Shown in pieces: positions 55,234 through 63,773 of a DNA stretch of 64,000 nt. The stretch is from NCBI GenBank assembly GCA_023397675.1, contig JAEWTV010000120.1:1-64000 (forward strand). The letters run 5' to 3'. This DNA comes from Bacillota bacterium (GTDB lineage Bacteria; Bacillota; Clostridia; Acetivibrionales; JANLFN01). The first letter of the stretch is position 1; the number at the start of each line of letters is the position of its first letter. The position numbers and the translations under genes are program-made. Below the pieces are notes generated by a model. That model had not been told where the DNA came from. It was given only the letters and a program-made list of their open reading frames with translations, and ran no database searches.

Positions 55234-56136
55234 TTATTTTACTGTTTGATAGTATTCATCAGGTACTATTCTTTTTTCTAATTCCTTGTATTCATCGCAA
55301 TTTAAATGGTCTATAAAATCTATTAGCTGCTGTTCCGTTTTTATTCTTATAACTGAACTACAATTTTCACATTCACTACTAGTACAGTTGCAATGTAATG
55401 ATTCGGTGTAGTATTCTCCTAACTGAATCTTTTTGGGTCTAAATAAGTTATTGTTTTTTTCCCATTTATTGTGAATAATTCTATGGGCTGATAAGTCTAC
55501 ATGTTCCAGGTATGCAATACGGTTGTCAAATGAATGACCTCTGTGGTGAACTCTGGAATTTTTAAACGACCATAATAATTCTATAGTATTTATCACTTCT
55601 TTTGATTTTTGAGATACTCTTGTTCTTTCTGCTTCAATTTTTTCTCTAGATTCTTTGCTTTTTATAATCGCTTTATGTAATTTGCATGTTGTTATTCCCT
55701 CTGTCCCCGAACCAACGTGGCCACCAATTCTTAAATTATGGTTGTAACCAAGTGCTAGATCATTTTGTAAAACTCTATAATGAATGCAATCACCTCTTTT
55801 ATCTGCATTCGCACTCCAGTTTTTATGTTCTGAAACTACTTCGTCATTATCTATGAGTACATAAGCCCATTCACATGTTTCTTCGTCTCTGAAACCTCCT
55901 TTTTTAATATTGGGGTATTTATAGCTCATTAGCACAATGCTCTTATCTGCCTTATAATAATATATTCTGTTATTTTTTGTTTTTTTTATAAGGCTATCAT
56001 AATATTCAGCACTTTCAAATTTGCTTGTTATTATATCATCATCAATTATTAAAAATGTGAATAGCTTCAATTTCTCCTTAATATTGATCCCCTTTGAACT
56101 ATCTAAAATTAAATCTTTTTTTACTCTTTTATTCAT
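55234..56136 (-). CDS. Hypothetical protein at the right end
   Basis: A 300-aa protein with no family I can name. It contains a His/Gly-rich segment (LGYNHNLRIGGHVGSGTEG), a basic helical part (AIIKSKESREKIEAERTRVS), and a late Cys cluster (LHCNCTSSECENCSSVIRI) that could bind zinc. The mix suggests a nuclease or DNA-binding protein. AAAGGAGACG precedes the ATG. It is the first gene of the element next to the right att site. Confidence 0.6.
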   Translation of the reverse strand: MNKRVKKDLILDSSKGINIKEKLKLFTFLIIDDDIITSKFESAEYYDSLIKKTKNNRIYYYKADKSIVLMSYKYPNIKKGGFRDEETCEWAYVLIDNDEVVSEHKNWSANADKRGDCIHYRVLQNDLALGYNHNLRIGGHVGSGTEGITTCKLHKAIIKSKESREKIEAERTRVSQKSKEVINTIELLWSFKNSRVHHRGHSFDNRIAYLEHVDLSAHRIIHNKWEKNNNLFRPKKIQLGEYYTESLHCNCTSSECENCSSVIRIKTEQQLIDFIDHLNCDEYKELEKRIVPDEYYQTVK

Positions 56137-56621
56137 GCTTACGTCTCCTTTGAACTTTTTGTTTTTACTATCATACTTTAATTATACCAAGTTCAATTTT
56201 AGTCAATCTTAGTCAATCTGGAGACAATCAGTCCATTTATTTTTTATATGCATTACCATTAAACCATAGATAATTGCAAAACTTTAAAGTCAATACACAA
56301 ATATTCCAATTATATCTGAACTATTCAATTTATCAAATGATTACTCTAATTTCTGTGATATTTCATCAAATAGCACTAACATTCATATTATATTTATTTT
56401 TTGATATAAATCATTTTTCTTGCCTTACACACTTTAACTACTTCGATTTGTGCAATTTTCGTGCAAATCATTAACGATTTTTACCGATAATACTCAACGA
56501 ATTCCCGCCTTATTTGCTTTTAATTCCCAAAATGGTATATATGTTGTTTTAAACCGACATCAATATATAGTATCTAATTATCTTTCAGTATACTATATAT
56601 TGCGTTTTTAAACATAATAAT
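56137..56621. other. Gene-free right end of the element
   Basis: About 480 AT-rich bases with no supported gene. Parts such as TAGTCAATCTTAGTCAATCT (56201-56220) contain short tandem repeats that might be recombinase arm sites. Confidence 0.45.
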
Positions 56622-56641
56622 AGCCCTGATTTCTCAGAGCT
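56622..56641 (-). terminator. Replacement rnpB terminator supplied by the element
   Basis: AGCCCTGA (56622-56629) pairs with TCAGAGCT (56634-56641) across a TTTC loop. On the minus strand it comes seven bases after the att repeat and is followed by ATTATTATGTTT. Confidence 0.5.
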
Positions 56642-56647
56642 AAAATT

Positions 56648-56679
56648 TAATGAGTAAGTCTATAAGCCGGGTTCTGTAT
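56648..56679. repeat. Right attachment site, 3' end of intact rnpB
   Basis: Identical for 32 bases to 14588-14619. The copy is part of the functional rnpB gene, so integration regenerates a complete RNA. Confidence 0.9.
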
Positions 56680-56993
56680 TTGATGATCATCTATCTAGGC
56701 ACTGCATTTCTGCAATGCTCAAGCCGCCTCCCCGGGACTGACGGGCAGTCGTATGTCCCTCCACGGCGTTGCTCCAGGTGGGGTTTACATAGCCGGCAAG
56801 TCGCCATGCCGCTGGTGAGCTCTTACCTCGCCTTTCCACCGTTACCGGCCCGTAAGCCGGCAGTATATCTCTGTTGCACTTTCCTTAAAGTCGCCTTCAC
56901 CGGGAGTTACCCGGCACCATTGCCCTATGGAGCCCGGACTTTCCTCATGTACGCCTTTTCAGGCCGTACCTGCGATCATCTGGCTTACTCATT
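56651..56993 (-). ncRNA. rnpB: RNase P RNA
   Basis: The minus-strand RNA has the bacterial type-A hallmarks: 5' GAGTAAG pairing with 3' CTTACTC (P1), the GAGGAAAGTCCGGGCTCC core, and the 3' GAACCCGGCTTATAGACTTA end. It is complete over about 343 bases and should process tRNA 5' ends with the RnpA protein. The last 30 bases are the integration target of the 42-kb element. Confidence 0.93.
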
Positions 56994-57108
56994 TACATAA
57001 TGAATTATTTGTCTGAATTCACGTCAACCGCCCATTAAACCGCAATAAGCAGATCGGCAGATTGTTGTCCTGCCGGACATCTTATTATAGATGCTCACGG
57101 TGTATATG

Positions 57109-57903
57109 TCAAGCGAATATAAATGGGTCTCTTTCCACTTTGCTGCAGATTGCTTCGGCAGTATCAAACTTTTCCGCAAGCAGCTTTTGGAGCTTTGCAA
57201 GAATTACGATTTCCGATGCAAAATGTCCCACATCAATGATACACAGCCCCATTTCTGCCGCTTCCATGGCCGTATGGTACTTCATGTCACCGGTTACCAG
57301 CACATCGGCATTGACTTTTTTTATACTGTTCAAATCGTTGTCGAAGCTTCCGCAAAATACCGCAGCAGTTCTCACCTTTTCAGGCTGCGGACCTGCTATT
57401 CTGAGGTTTTCTATTCCCAGCCTCTTTTTTATATCCCGTATAAAGTCCCCAAAAGCCGGCCCATCAGGAATAGTTCCTACCTATCCCAATCCCAGTTCTG
57501 TATCAATACCCGCTGGTACATAGGCTTTGAGATATTGACATTCAACCAGTCCCAGGATTTCTGCCAGAGTGTCGTTTACGCCGCCCTGAGCCACATCAAG
57601 ATTTGTATGGGCGCTGATCACGCTTATGCCGCTCCTTATGAGCACATCAATCTGACGCCCTTTCACAGTATCCAGATCAAGCCTGTTCAGCTTTGAAAAC
57701 AGGAAGGGATGATGGGATATTATCAGATCCGCCTTTTTCCCCACCGCTTCTTCTACGACCGCTGAAGTAATGTCAAGGCATAACAATATCCTTCTTACCT
57801 CTGCTGTCCGGCTCCCTGCCATAAGGCCTGCATTGTCCCATTCTTCGGCATAGGCAAAGGGGGCGATTTCATTTATATAATTCAGTATCTCTCCAACATT
57901 CAT
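57109..57903 (-). pseudogene. Nif3/YqfO-type protein gene with in-frame amber codon
   Basis: The two halves are in the same frame: MNVGEILNYINEIAPFAYAE, EWDNAGLM and IISHHPFLFS at the start, then VLVTGDMKYHTAMEAAEMGL and DVGHFASE in the second half. Together they make a normal 260-265-aa Nif3-family protein. They are separated only by TAG at 57481-57483, where the family normally has Arg in GxGRVG (AGG to TAG). It is thus a one-base nonsense mutation, a sequencing error, or a suppressed codon. The start at 57903 is chosen over one three codons upstream for spacing from GGAG. It lies after trmK, the normal pairing. Confidence 0.75.
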
Positions 57904-57921
57904 TGCTCTCATGCTCCAAAT

Positions 57922-58620
57922 CTATTTACTGATTTCATTAATAAGCCCTGTGTAATCATTTTTCAACCCGGAATATAAATCCCAAAGCCTGCTATTATCC
58001 TCCATGGCTTCCAATTGCTTTAACACCCTGTTTATCTGCCTCACCTTCATCTGGCAATAGGGCAGCAGCAGTTGATCTCTTCCGCTTATCAGTTTCTCTC
58101 CCACATGCAGCTGAAAATTGCCGTACGCTCTATCTTTCCCGTCATACCGGGCACACAATACGCAATATATTTTATTGCCTTCGGCGACAAATTCCTCGTC
58201 ATATATGTCAAATTTGTGGTCATAAAGCCATTTTCGTACCACATCCAGATCATTCATGGGCTGCAGGACCAAGGCCCCCGCTTCGCATGCTTTTTTTACA
58301 TCTGCTTCAAGCAGCTCCGCAAGCAGTGTTCCGCCCATACCCGCAATTATTATGACATCGGCCTCATTTTCGTCGATGGTGCTCAGCCCGCTGCCCAATC
58401 TGGTTTCTATCCTGTCATTCAGCTTATATTTAGTTATATTTCTGTTTGCCACCTGTACGGGGCCGGTTCTGACATCAGAAGCCACAGCCTTCTGGCATAT
58501 GCCCTTCTGCATTAAATAAATGGGGATGTACGCATGGTCAGTCCCAATATCCGCCCCAACACAGCACTCAGGTACCTTATCGCCGATCAATTTAAGTCTT
58601 CCCTCTAAAATCAGGTTCAA
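57922..58620 (-). CDS. trmK: tRNA (adenine22-N1)-methyltransferase
   Basis: The 232-aa protein has the TrmK Rossmann marks: VGADIGTDHAYIPIYL (AdoMet site), ADVIIIAGMGGTLLAELL and LQPMNDLDVVRKWLYDHKF. It methylates A22 in tRNAs. The TTG at 58620 is the likely start, since CCGGAGGAG ends six bases upstream; the longer frame to 58734 adds a foreign hydrophobic tail. The nif3-like gene follows after nine bases, as in many Firmicutes. Confidence 0.92.
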   Translation of the reverse strand: MNLILEGRLKLIGDKVPECCVGADIGTDHAYIPIYLMQKGICQKAVASDVRTGPVQVANRNITKYKLNDRIETRLGSGLSTIDENEADVIIIAGMGGTLLAELLEADVKKACEAGALVLQPMNDLDVVRKWLYDHKFDIYDEEFVAEGNKIYCVLCARYDGKDRAYGNFQLHVGEKLISGRDQLLLPYCQMKVRQINRVLKQLEAMEDNSRLWDLYSGLKNDYTGLINEISK

Positions 58621-58724
58621 AGCTCTCCTCCGGATAATCCAAATCTTTTTACCGCCTTTGTATTGCCAGAGTAAATTATACACATAATAATAACGGTAAT
58701 CAACTAAAAAAGGAGGCGGCAACA

Positions 58725-58898
58725 ATGTCCCCATATAAAAAAACGAACAAGGTGAAGGATATAGAACACCCTATGGCTACAAGTATTCACAGCCGGGATA
58801 TACTCGGCGTTAACGCGAATATACCGGCCATGAATAAAACAAATACTGACTTGCAGGATTATGAAGCAGACATTGATTATACACGAAAAATCAAATGA
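58725..58898 (+). CDS. 57-aa hypothetical protein
   Basis: A small gene on the plus strand, divergent from trmK. It encodes MSPYKKTNKVKDIEHPMATS, IHSRDILGVNANIPAMNKTN, then an acidic tail. AAAGGAGGCGGCAACA gives a strong ribosome site. No family is known to me; the clean start and stop and the site make expression likely. Confidence 0.65.
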   Translation: MSPYKKTNKVKDIEHPMATSIHSRDILGVNANIPAMNKTNTDLQDYEADIDYTRKIK

Positions 58899-58916
58899 AA
58901 GCCTGCTGTGCCAATT

Positions 58917-60014
58917 TTAATACATGTACTTGCTGTAATCCCACAGCAGCTCGCTCAGCTCCACATCCTTTTCATAGTACAGGTCCACAAAAACATTCTG
59001 TATCCTTACGATAGGCTTTAGGGGGTACATGGGATTCACATGTATCAATTCCCCGATTTCACCGGTGTTGAGCATGACATAATCCCCTATGTAATGGCTG
59101 ACAATCCGTTCCACAAACACGTTCAGCATGATACGGTCCAGAAGATTTGCCATTTCCTCCTGCATGTACTTCAGCACCTCAAAAACAGATCTTCTCTTTG
59201 AATAAACCTTGTCCGAAGTCATTGCGTCATATACGTCCGCAATTGCCAGGACCTTCGCGTACTGATGTATCTGATCGTCCTTTGCACCCAACGGATATCC
59301 CGAACCGTCGGCTCTTTCATGATGCATGAGCACTCCCATTTTTACGCCCTTGCTGACATCAGGCATGTTTTCCAGCATACGGTAGCCGGATGTGGTATGG
59401 CTTTTCATTTCTTCAAACTCTTCTGTTGTCAGGCTGCTATGCTTATTCAATATACCTGTGTTGACTTTCGCTTTCCCCACATCGTGGAGCAAGCCCGCCT
59501 TTGCAATCTCTTCAACGGCTGTACTGTCAAGTCCCAGCCATTTGGCAAGTGTCATGGCCAGCAAAGATACGTTGACACAATGGGCATACGTATATTCATC
59601 AACCGTCCTGATTGAATCGATACATTTAAGAACATCAAATGAGTCATGCACATTTTTCTTTATACTCGTCAATGCATGATCCACATTGTGGGTATCCAGA
59701 CTTTTTCCTGAATTTATAGCGTCCAAAACCTCCTTTACCTCCTGTTTTGCCTCAGTATAGGATTCCGTAAGCTCGGCCGACATTTCTCTTTTTGTAATGT
59801 TCTTTTCAAAGCCGCTTATTTCCTCCACTGTGAGTTTATCATCATAAATCTCTACCTGAATTGGTTTCAGCCTGAACCGCTTGACCTTTTTCTCCAGATC
59901 CTCCGTAATGAGCGTCCCTTTGGGAATGAGACACGCCCCCGTAGAAGTGCAAATATCCTCTGTCAATAGCATCCCTGTAACACAACTCTGCGCCGTAATA
60001 TAAATATGCCGCAT
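58917..60014 (-). CDS. HD-GYP domain phosphodiesterase
   Basis: The 365-aa protein carries a C-terminal HD-GYP domain: AKAGLLHDVGKAKVN (HD pair), then HHERADGSGYPLGAK (GYP). These enzymes hydrolyse cyclic di-GMP. The N-terminal 90 residues form a DUF3391-like module of the kind found in such proteins (AQSCVTGMLLTEDICTSTGA). The ATG at 60014 is chosen over one two codons upstream, given GGAGGA spacing. No partner is nearby; it may control motility or biofilm switching. Confidence 0.9.
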   Translation of the reverse strand: MRHIYITAQSCVTGMLLTEDICTSTGACLIPKGTLITEDLEKKVKRFRLKPIQVEIYDDKLTVEEISGFEKNITKREMSAELTESYTEAKQEVKEVLDAINSGKSLDTHNVDHALTSIKKNVHDSFDVLKCIDSIRTVDEYTYAHCVNVSLLAMTLAKWLGLDSTAVEEIAKAGLLHDVGKAKVNTGILNKHSSLTTEEFEEMKSHTTSGYRMLENMPDVSKGVKMGVLMHHERADGSGYPLGAKDDQIHQYAKVLAIADVYDAMTSDKVYSKRRSVFEVLKYMQEEMANLLDRIMLNVFVERIVSHYIGDYVMLNTGEIGELIHVNPMYPLKPIVRIQNVFVDLYYEKDVELSELLWDYSKYMY

Positions 60015-60020
60015 ATGCAT

Positions 60021-60278
60021 TCCTCCGGATAATATAATAAAATAAAAATAAATAAAGAGACTTTCTTGATACTTGCAATTATACTACAATACGGGATTTT
60101 TTTCTATTTATAATTATCATTTCTTACCAAAAATTCCTTAAAAATTGCTTTTTTTATATAAACCCCGCCGGGAGGCCTGGGGGGAATACGGGGGGACTGG
60201 TCCCACCCGTAAGGCGCTTCGTGTCTTTTGCATAGCAAAAGGCACCTGCATTTTCCGCAGAAAATGCAAGCGCCTGAT
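60021..60278. other. Intergenic with two perfect palindromes
   Basis: CTTTTGCATAGCAAAAG (60225-60241) and GCATTTTCCGCAGAAAATGC (60248-60267) are near-perfect palindromes downstream of the tRNA fragment on the minus strand. They may be the original tRNA terminators. Confidence 0.5.
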
Positions 60279-60328
60279 TGGTGGGCCTTCAGGGACTCGA
60301 ACCCCGGACCAACCGGTTATGAGCCGGA
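60279..60328 (-). tRNA. 3' fragment of a CAU-anticodon tRNA (att remnant)
   Basis: On the minus strand the sequence holds the anticodon stem-loop (CCGG-CTCATAA-CCGG), variable and T arms (GGTTCGAGTCC), the 3' acceptor half CTGAAGGCCC and a coded CCA. No matching 5' half (expected GGGCCTTCAG plus D arm) is found within the next 120 bases. It is therefore a truncated tRNA, either Met or Ile2 (CAU). The cut near the anticodon arm fits a tyrosine-recombinase att site. Confidence 0.8.
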
Positions 60329-60651
60329 AGTTGCAGATTTTATACAGTGCATTGGTGTGTTCCCAATTCCGTATAGTCCGCATAAACTCAAGTTTTCCCA
60401 AAAGGCTCTTTATTTTAGATATCGTTAAATACTATGGCGTATTACCTTTTCCGTAGCATATAAATAGCAAATATGATTAGCAATTTACCGAATGCTCTGT
60501 GAACCTTGCCGAATGCTCTGTCGTAACGACAAAAATTATCATACCATACGGAAATCATTATTGCAAGCATTTTTTGAAAAAAACCAAAAATTTTAACAAC
60601 TTACTTGCAAAGCCTTCCAGAATACTAGAATAAACAAAAAGGAGGCTTTGT
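60329..60651. other. Gene-free edge of the second element
   Basis: Between the tRNA fragment and the first gene are about 320 bases without an ORF. It contains the 13-bp direct repeats at 60488-60521. Confidence 0.5.
60488..60521. repeat. 13-bp direct repeats at the element edge
   Basis: CCGAATGCTCTGT occurs at 60488-60500 and 60509-60521, two helical turns apart. They lie about 160 bases inside the tRNA fragment, in the place where integrase arm sites are usually found. Confidence 0.5.
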
Positions 60652-61809
60652 ATGCCAGAATATCAATTAGAACTAAAACAAGTGGTGGCTTATCCTCGTT
60701 GCCGGATATATCGGCAGTTTATAAGATCGCTGGCTGAAGATCGGAGCATTCGCACAAAAGGCGGCTCCGGTCTTTTTTATTTTACAGTCCTCTGCTCCTA
60801 CGCTAACTTTCGGACATCGTATAAGCGCATTGGAGGAATCAATTATACGATTCATCCAGGCGAATGGATCTGCAAAATTGACGAAGTGACCGCATGGTTT
60901 CGTGCTCGGTTTCAATGCCAAGCGTTGTCTATTTTAGACAAGCTGCAGGAACAACAGTTGATCACCTACACTCGCTTAGGTAGGGGGCGCATCATCAAAT
61001 TCGAAATTAAAGGCTGGCGGTATTTCAACACCATTCTTGATTACAACGCACCCTGCCAGAAAGATACCGGCTTTTTCTTTCTACCGATATCGAAGGCCTC
61101 TGAAATCATCAGTACGTAACGCTGTTCGGAGATGGCTGTTATCCTCGACTTGTGGATGAACACAATTTATAAGGATGAACAGGTACAAGGTTCAGATTTG
61201 GGCCCGGTGGTCTATATGAGAAACGGATCAGGTTCTCCCCTTATAGGTTATTCTGAACTTGCACTCCGTTGGGGCCTGTCAAAGGCTACTGTAGGAAGGG
61301 TGCTAAAGAAATTGGAAGAGTTGGACTATCTATCCTTGCTCATCTTCCCTGGCCGGCATGGCAGTGCCATCTACCTTAAAAATTATCTATCTACCATGTT
61401 CCAGATATCCGACGTAATGCTCGACAAAGAGGAAGTTGCCATGTCATTAAACATCAAAATTGCAGTACCGGAAAAGGATACGGAAGATCCAATGGATACA
61501 AAAATTGAAGATCATGCATGCGTTTCAAACACGGTTTCCAGCGTTTCAAAACCGTACATAAAAATCATGGTTCAAAAAGTGCTGGAAATGCTGTCTACAC
61601 AAGGGCTTCCCTGCTGCGAATGTTCCAAAATTAAGTATAAGTTATCTCCTTTGTCTCACGCCTGCAGAGAGATATTCTATCCATATTCAGATCAAAAGGA
61701 CCCACAGCAGGAGCAATTTGTGTTTGAACTTACCTGCGGCAACATAGCATATGTGTTTGAATTAACCCTGATCCCCATGAAAAATAAACCTATAAGGAGA
61801 AGTTTATGA
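60652..61809 (+). pseudogene. DNA-binding protein gene interrupted by an ochre codon
   Basis: Two frames in the same phase are separated by TAA at 61117-61119. The N-terminal half (AEDRSIRTKGGSGLFYFTVL, a winged-helix-like region) and the C-terminal half (LALRWGLSKATVGRVLKKLE, an HTH) would make one 385-aa protein. The second piece has no good ribosome site (GGAG abuts the ATG at 61132). I therefore read it as one gene broken by a nonsense codon, though two genes are possible. AAAGGAGGCTTTGT precedes the start. Confidence 0.5.
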
Positions 61810-62357
61810 TGAAAAAAAATAATACATTTAATAATGATAAGGACATAATAGAAAACCCGTTATACCACAGCACCTGGAAACTTTTAAAAAAATACCGTGA
61901 TGTCGTATGGAGCCTGGAACTCTCAGTTCAGCAGGTAAAAAACACTTTTCAACTCGAATACGGCAGCAGTATAGAGGATTTTCTTGATTCTATCTATCTG
62001 GCTGGCGCAGATCTCTCTGAAACTGATATCGAGCATCACGCAAAATGTATAGAACGCAGCCACAGAATGCTTAAGCTGCTGGAAACGGCAGTCGAAATAC
62101 TGAGGACAAAACATAAGTATGGTGAATCTTTTTACTGGATACTTTATTACACTTTCCTTTCTCCTCAGCAACTGCTCAACGTTGATGAAACCATTGAAAA
62201 GCTTCAACCTCATATCAGGAATATTAGTTATCGAACGTATTATCGCAAAAGGCAGGAAGCCATCGAAGCCCTCAGTTCCGTTTTGTGGGGCTATACTTCC
62301 AAAGATTGCATGGAGATTTTGGAGCAATTTTTTCCGGAGGATAAAAGTGGCAGATAA
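61806..62357 (+). CDS. HTH-type regulator of the second element
   Basis: The 183-aa protein is helical with a C-terminal pattern, ISYRTYYRKRQEAIEALSSV, resembling sigma region 4 or ArpU/RinA-type phage regulators. AAGGAGAAGTTT precedes the ATG, which overlaps the stop of the previous frame. It probably controls transfer or late genes of the element; this is inferred from the motif and position. Confidence 0.6.
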   Translation: MMKKNNTFNNDKDIIENPLYHSTWKLLKKYRDVVWSLELSVQQVKNTFQLEYGSSIEDFLDSIYLAGADLSETDIEHHAKCIERSHRMLKLLETAVEILRTKHKYGESFYWILYYTFLSPQQLLNVDETIEKLQPHIRNISYRTYYRKRQEAIEALSSVLWGYTSKDCMEILEQFFPEDKSGR

Positions 62358-62468
62358 TTGGCACAAAAAGAGGTGAAATTGGCACGGTTTTGCGATTTAC
62401 ACGCAAATCAGCACATGTTATACTGGTCATGCTTAATATTATGCACAACCAAATAAGGGAATGAATGG

Positions 62469-62492
62469 CACCTTTTTCAGAGGTGTTTTTTT
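62469..62492 (+). terminator. Terminator
   Basis: CACCT (62469-62473) pairs with AGGTG (62481-62485) and is followed by TTTTTTTATT. It ends the regulator transcript. Confidence 0.6.
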
Positions 62493-62517
62493 ATTGCCAA
62501 CCGGCATTTTGCCGCGA

Positions 62518-62557
62518 GAAAACAGCACTCAGCTATTTTATGCAGAGTGCTGTTTTC
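62518..62557. terminator. Perfect 13-bp hairpin
   Basis: GAAAACAGCACTC (62518-62530) and GAGTGCTGTTTTC (62545-62557) form an exact stem in the leader of the VirB2-like gene. It may be a second terminator or an attenuator. Confidence 0.6.
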
Positions 62558-62605
62558 TATTTCAGGAGAGACCCAGATTTTATTCTAATATTAGGAGGTA
62601 TCAGA

Positions 62606-62986
62606 TTGAGCAAGAACAAATTATCAATGCAGCCCAAACCCAAAAGAACTATCAATTGGGGAAAGATTTTACATGTCACCTTTATGATGCTGTACATGTC
62701 CATATTGTTCTGTCAACCGGCTTTTGCGGCAACAGATATGTGGTCAAAGGCAGCTGAAATCATGAAAGATGTATACAATCAAATACTTATGATTTCAACC
62801 GTCACAGCTATTGTCACGGCTTCAGTCGCTTTATTAATGATGAACTTTTCACGGAGTGGCAAAACAGTCGATGAATCCAGAGCATGGCTGAAAAGAATCA
62901 TTATTACCTGGGTCATATTAAACGGGTTAGGCTTCATAATGGCCTACGTGGCTCCATTTTTCTCTGGCGGAAAATGGAATGGTTAA
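62606..62986 (+). CDS. VirB2/TrbC-like pilin-type membrane protein
   Basis: The 126-aa protein starts at a TTG after AGGAGGTATCAGA. A signal-type helix (KILHVTFMMLYMSILFCQPA) ends in AFA-AT, followed by two hydrophobic helices (ILMISTVTAIVTASVALLM, IIITWVILNGLGFIMAYV). This is the VirB2/TrbC layout, the major pilus or channel subunit of conjugation machinery. The longer frame from 62465 crosses the hairpin and is rejected. Confidence 0.7.
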   Translation: MSKNKLSMQPKPKRTINWGKILHVTFMMLYMSILFCQPAFAATDMWSKAAEIMKDVYNQILMISTVTAIVTASVALLMMNFSRSGKTVDESRAWLKRIIITWVILNGLGFIMAYVAPFFSGGKWNG

Positions 62987-63049
62987 TCTGTGTGACAGGG
63001 CGGCAGCTCTCTCCCTGCCGAACCGCCGCACTATGAAAGGAGTGATTGC

Positions 63050-63760
63050 ATGGGGATTTTAGACGGTATCATCGAATGGATAGCCGAACAGGTCATGTTC
63101 GGCCTTGATTTGATTACTACTTCGGTTCTGGGTGCGCTGGGATGCAATATGTCAATTTTTTTACGCTACTTCCCCGCCGCGGAAACCATGTACAAGATTT
63201 TTGTGGCTCTCGCAATTGGTATTATTCTACTCAATTGGGTATGGCAGTTGTTTAAAAATTTTGGACTCGGCGCCGGTATCGAAGCAGAAGACCCAGTTAA
63301 ATTAAGTATCCGGTCTATTCTTTTTATTCTGATTGCCTATTTTTCGGACGAAATTGTAAACACCGTGCTTGCCATCGGCGGAACTCCGTACCAATGGATA
63401 ATGACTTCCGAACTACCCCCGTTGAATTTTGCGGACTTTAACAGCGTGGTATTAGTAATAATCGGTATCTGTGCAAATGGTGCCGTGGCAACAATAGCCC
63501 TGATCCTTGTATTGATGCTGGCTTGGAACTACGTCAAATTACTATTTGAAGCCGCTGAGCGATATATTCTTCTTGGTGTGCTCGTTTATACGGCACCCGT
63601 TGCTTTTGCAATGGGCGCGTCCCAGGCTACATCAAATATATTTAAAAGTTGGTGCCGCATGCTTGGCGGACAGGTTTTCCTGTTATTAATGAATGCCTGG
63701 TGCCTTCGCTTGTTTACATCAATGGTTGGTGCATTTATTGCCAACCCACTGTCAGTCTAA
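63050..63760 (+). CDS. VirB6/TrbL-like conjugation membrane protein
   Basis: A 236-aa protein with five or six membrane helices (IFVALAIGIILLNWVWQLF, SILFILIAYFSDEIVNTVL, VVLVIIGICANGAVATIAL, LGVLVYTAPVAFAMGA and more). The segment with a conserved tryptophan and Pro (WCRMLGGQVFLLLMNAW) is typical of VirB6/TrbL proteins of clostridial integrative conjugative elements. It would line the type IV secretion channel. GAAAGGAGTGATTGC precedes the ATG; the VirB2-like gene is 63 bases upstream. Confidence 0.75.
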   Translation: MGILDGIIEWIAEQVMFGLDLITTSVLGALGCNMSIFLRYFPAAETMYKIFVALAIGIILLNWVWQLFKNFGLGAGIEAEDPVKLSIRSILFILIAYFSDEIVNTVLAIGGTPYQWIMTSELPPLNFADFNSVVLVIIGICANGAVATIALILVLMLAWNYVKLLFEAAERYILLGVLVYTAPVAFAMGASQATSNIFKSWCRMLGGQVFLLLMNAWCLRLFTSMVGAFIANPLSV

Positions 63761-63773
63761 AGGAGGAATGAAT

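Larger units (their letters stand above)
14588..56679. mobile_element. 42-kb integrative element in the rnpB 3' end (defence island)
   Basis: The element is bounded by the 32-bp direct repeat of the rnpB end. Near the left end are an XRE repressor, a tyrosine integrase and an excisionase in order. Nearly all cargo reads toward the left end. No relaxase, coupling ATPase or type IV secretion gene is visible, so it is a non-conjugative or mobilisable integrative element. Its base composition is visibly more AT-rich than both flanks. Cargo is dominated by anti-phage candidates. DUF927-like ATPase, D12 methylase and a second recombinase sit at the right end. Confidence 0.88.

Noticed and set aside
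60138..60401. 87-aa minus-strand frame over the tRNA fragment
   Set aside because: It translates the tRNA and palindromes; no ribosome site.
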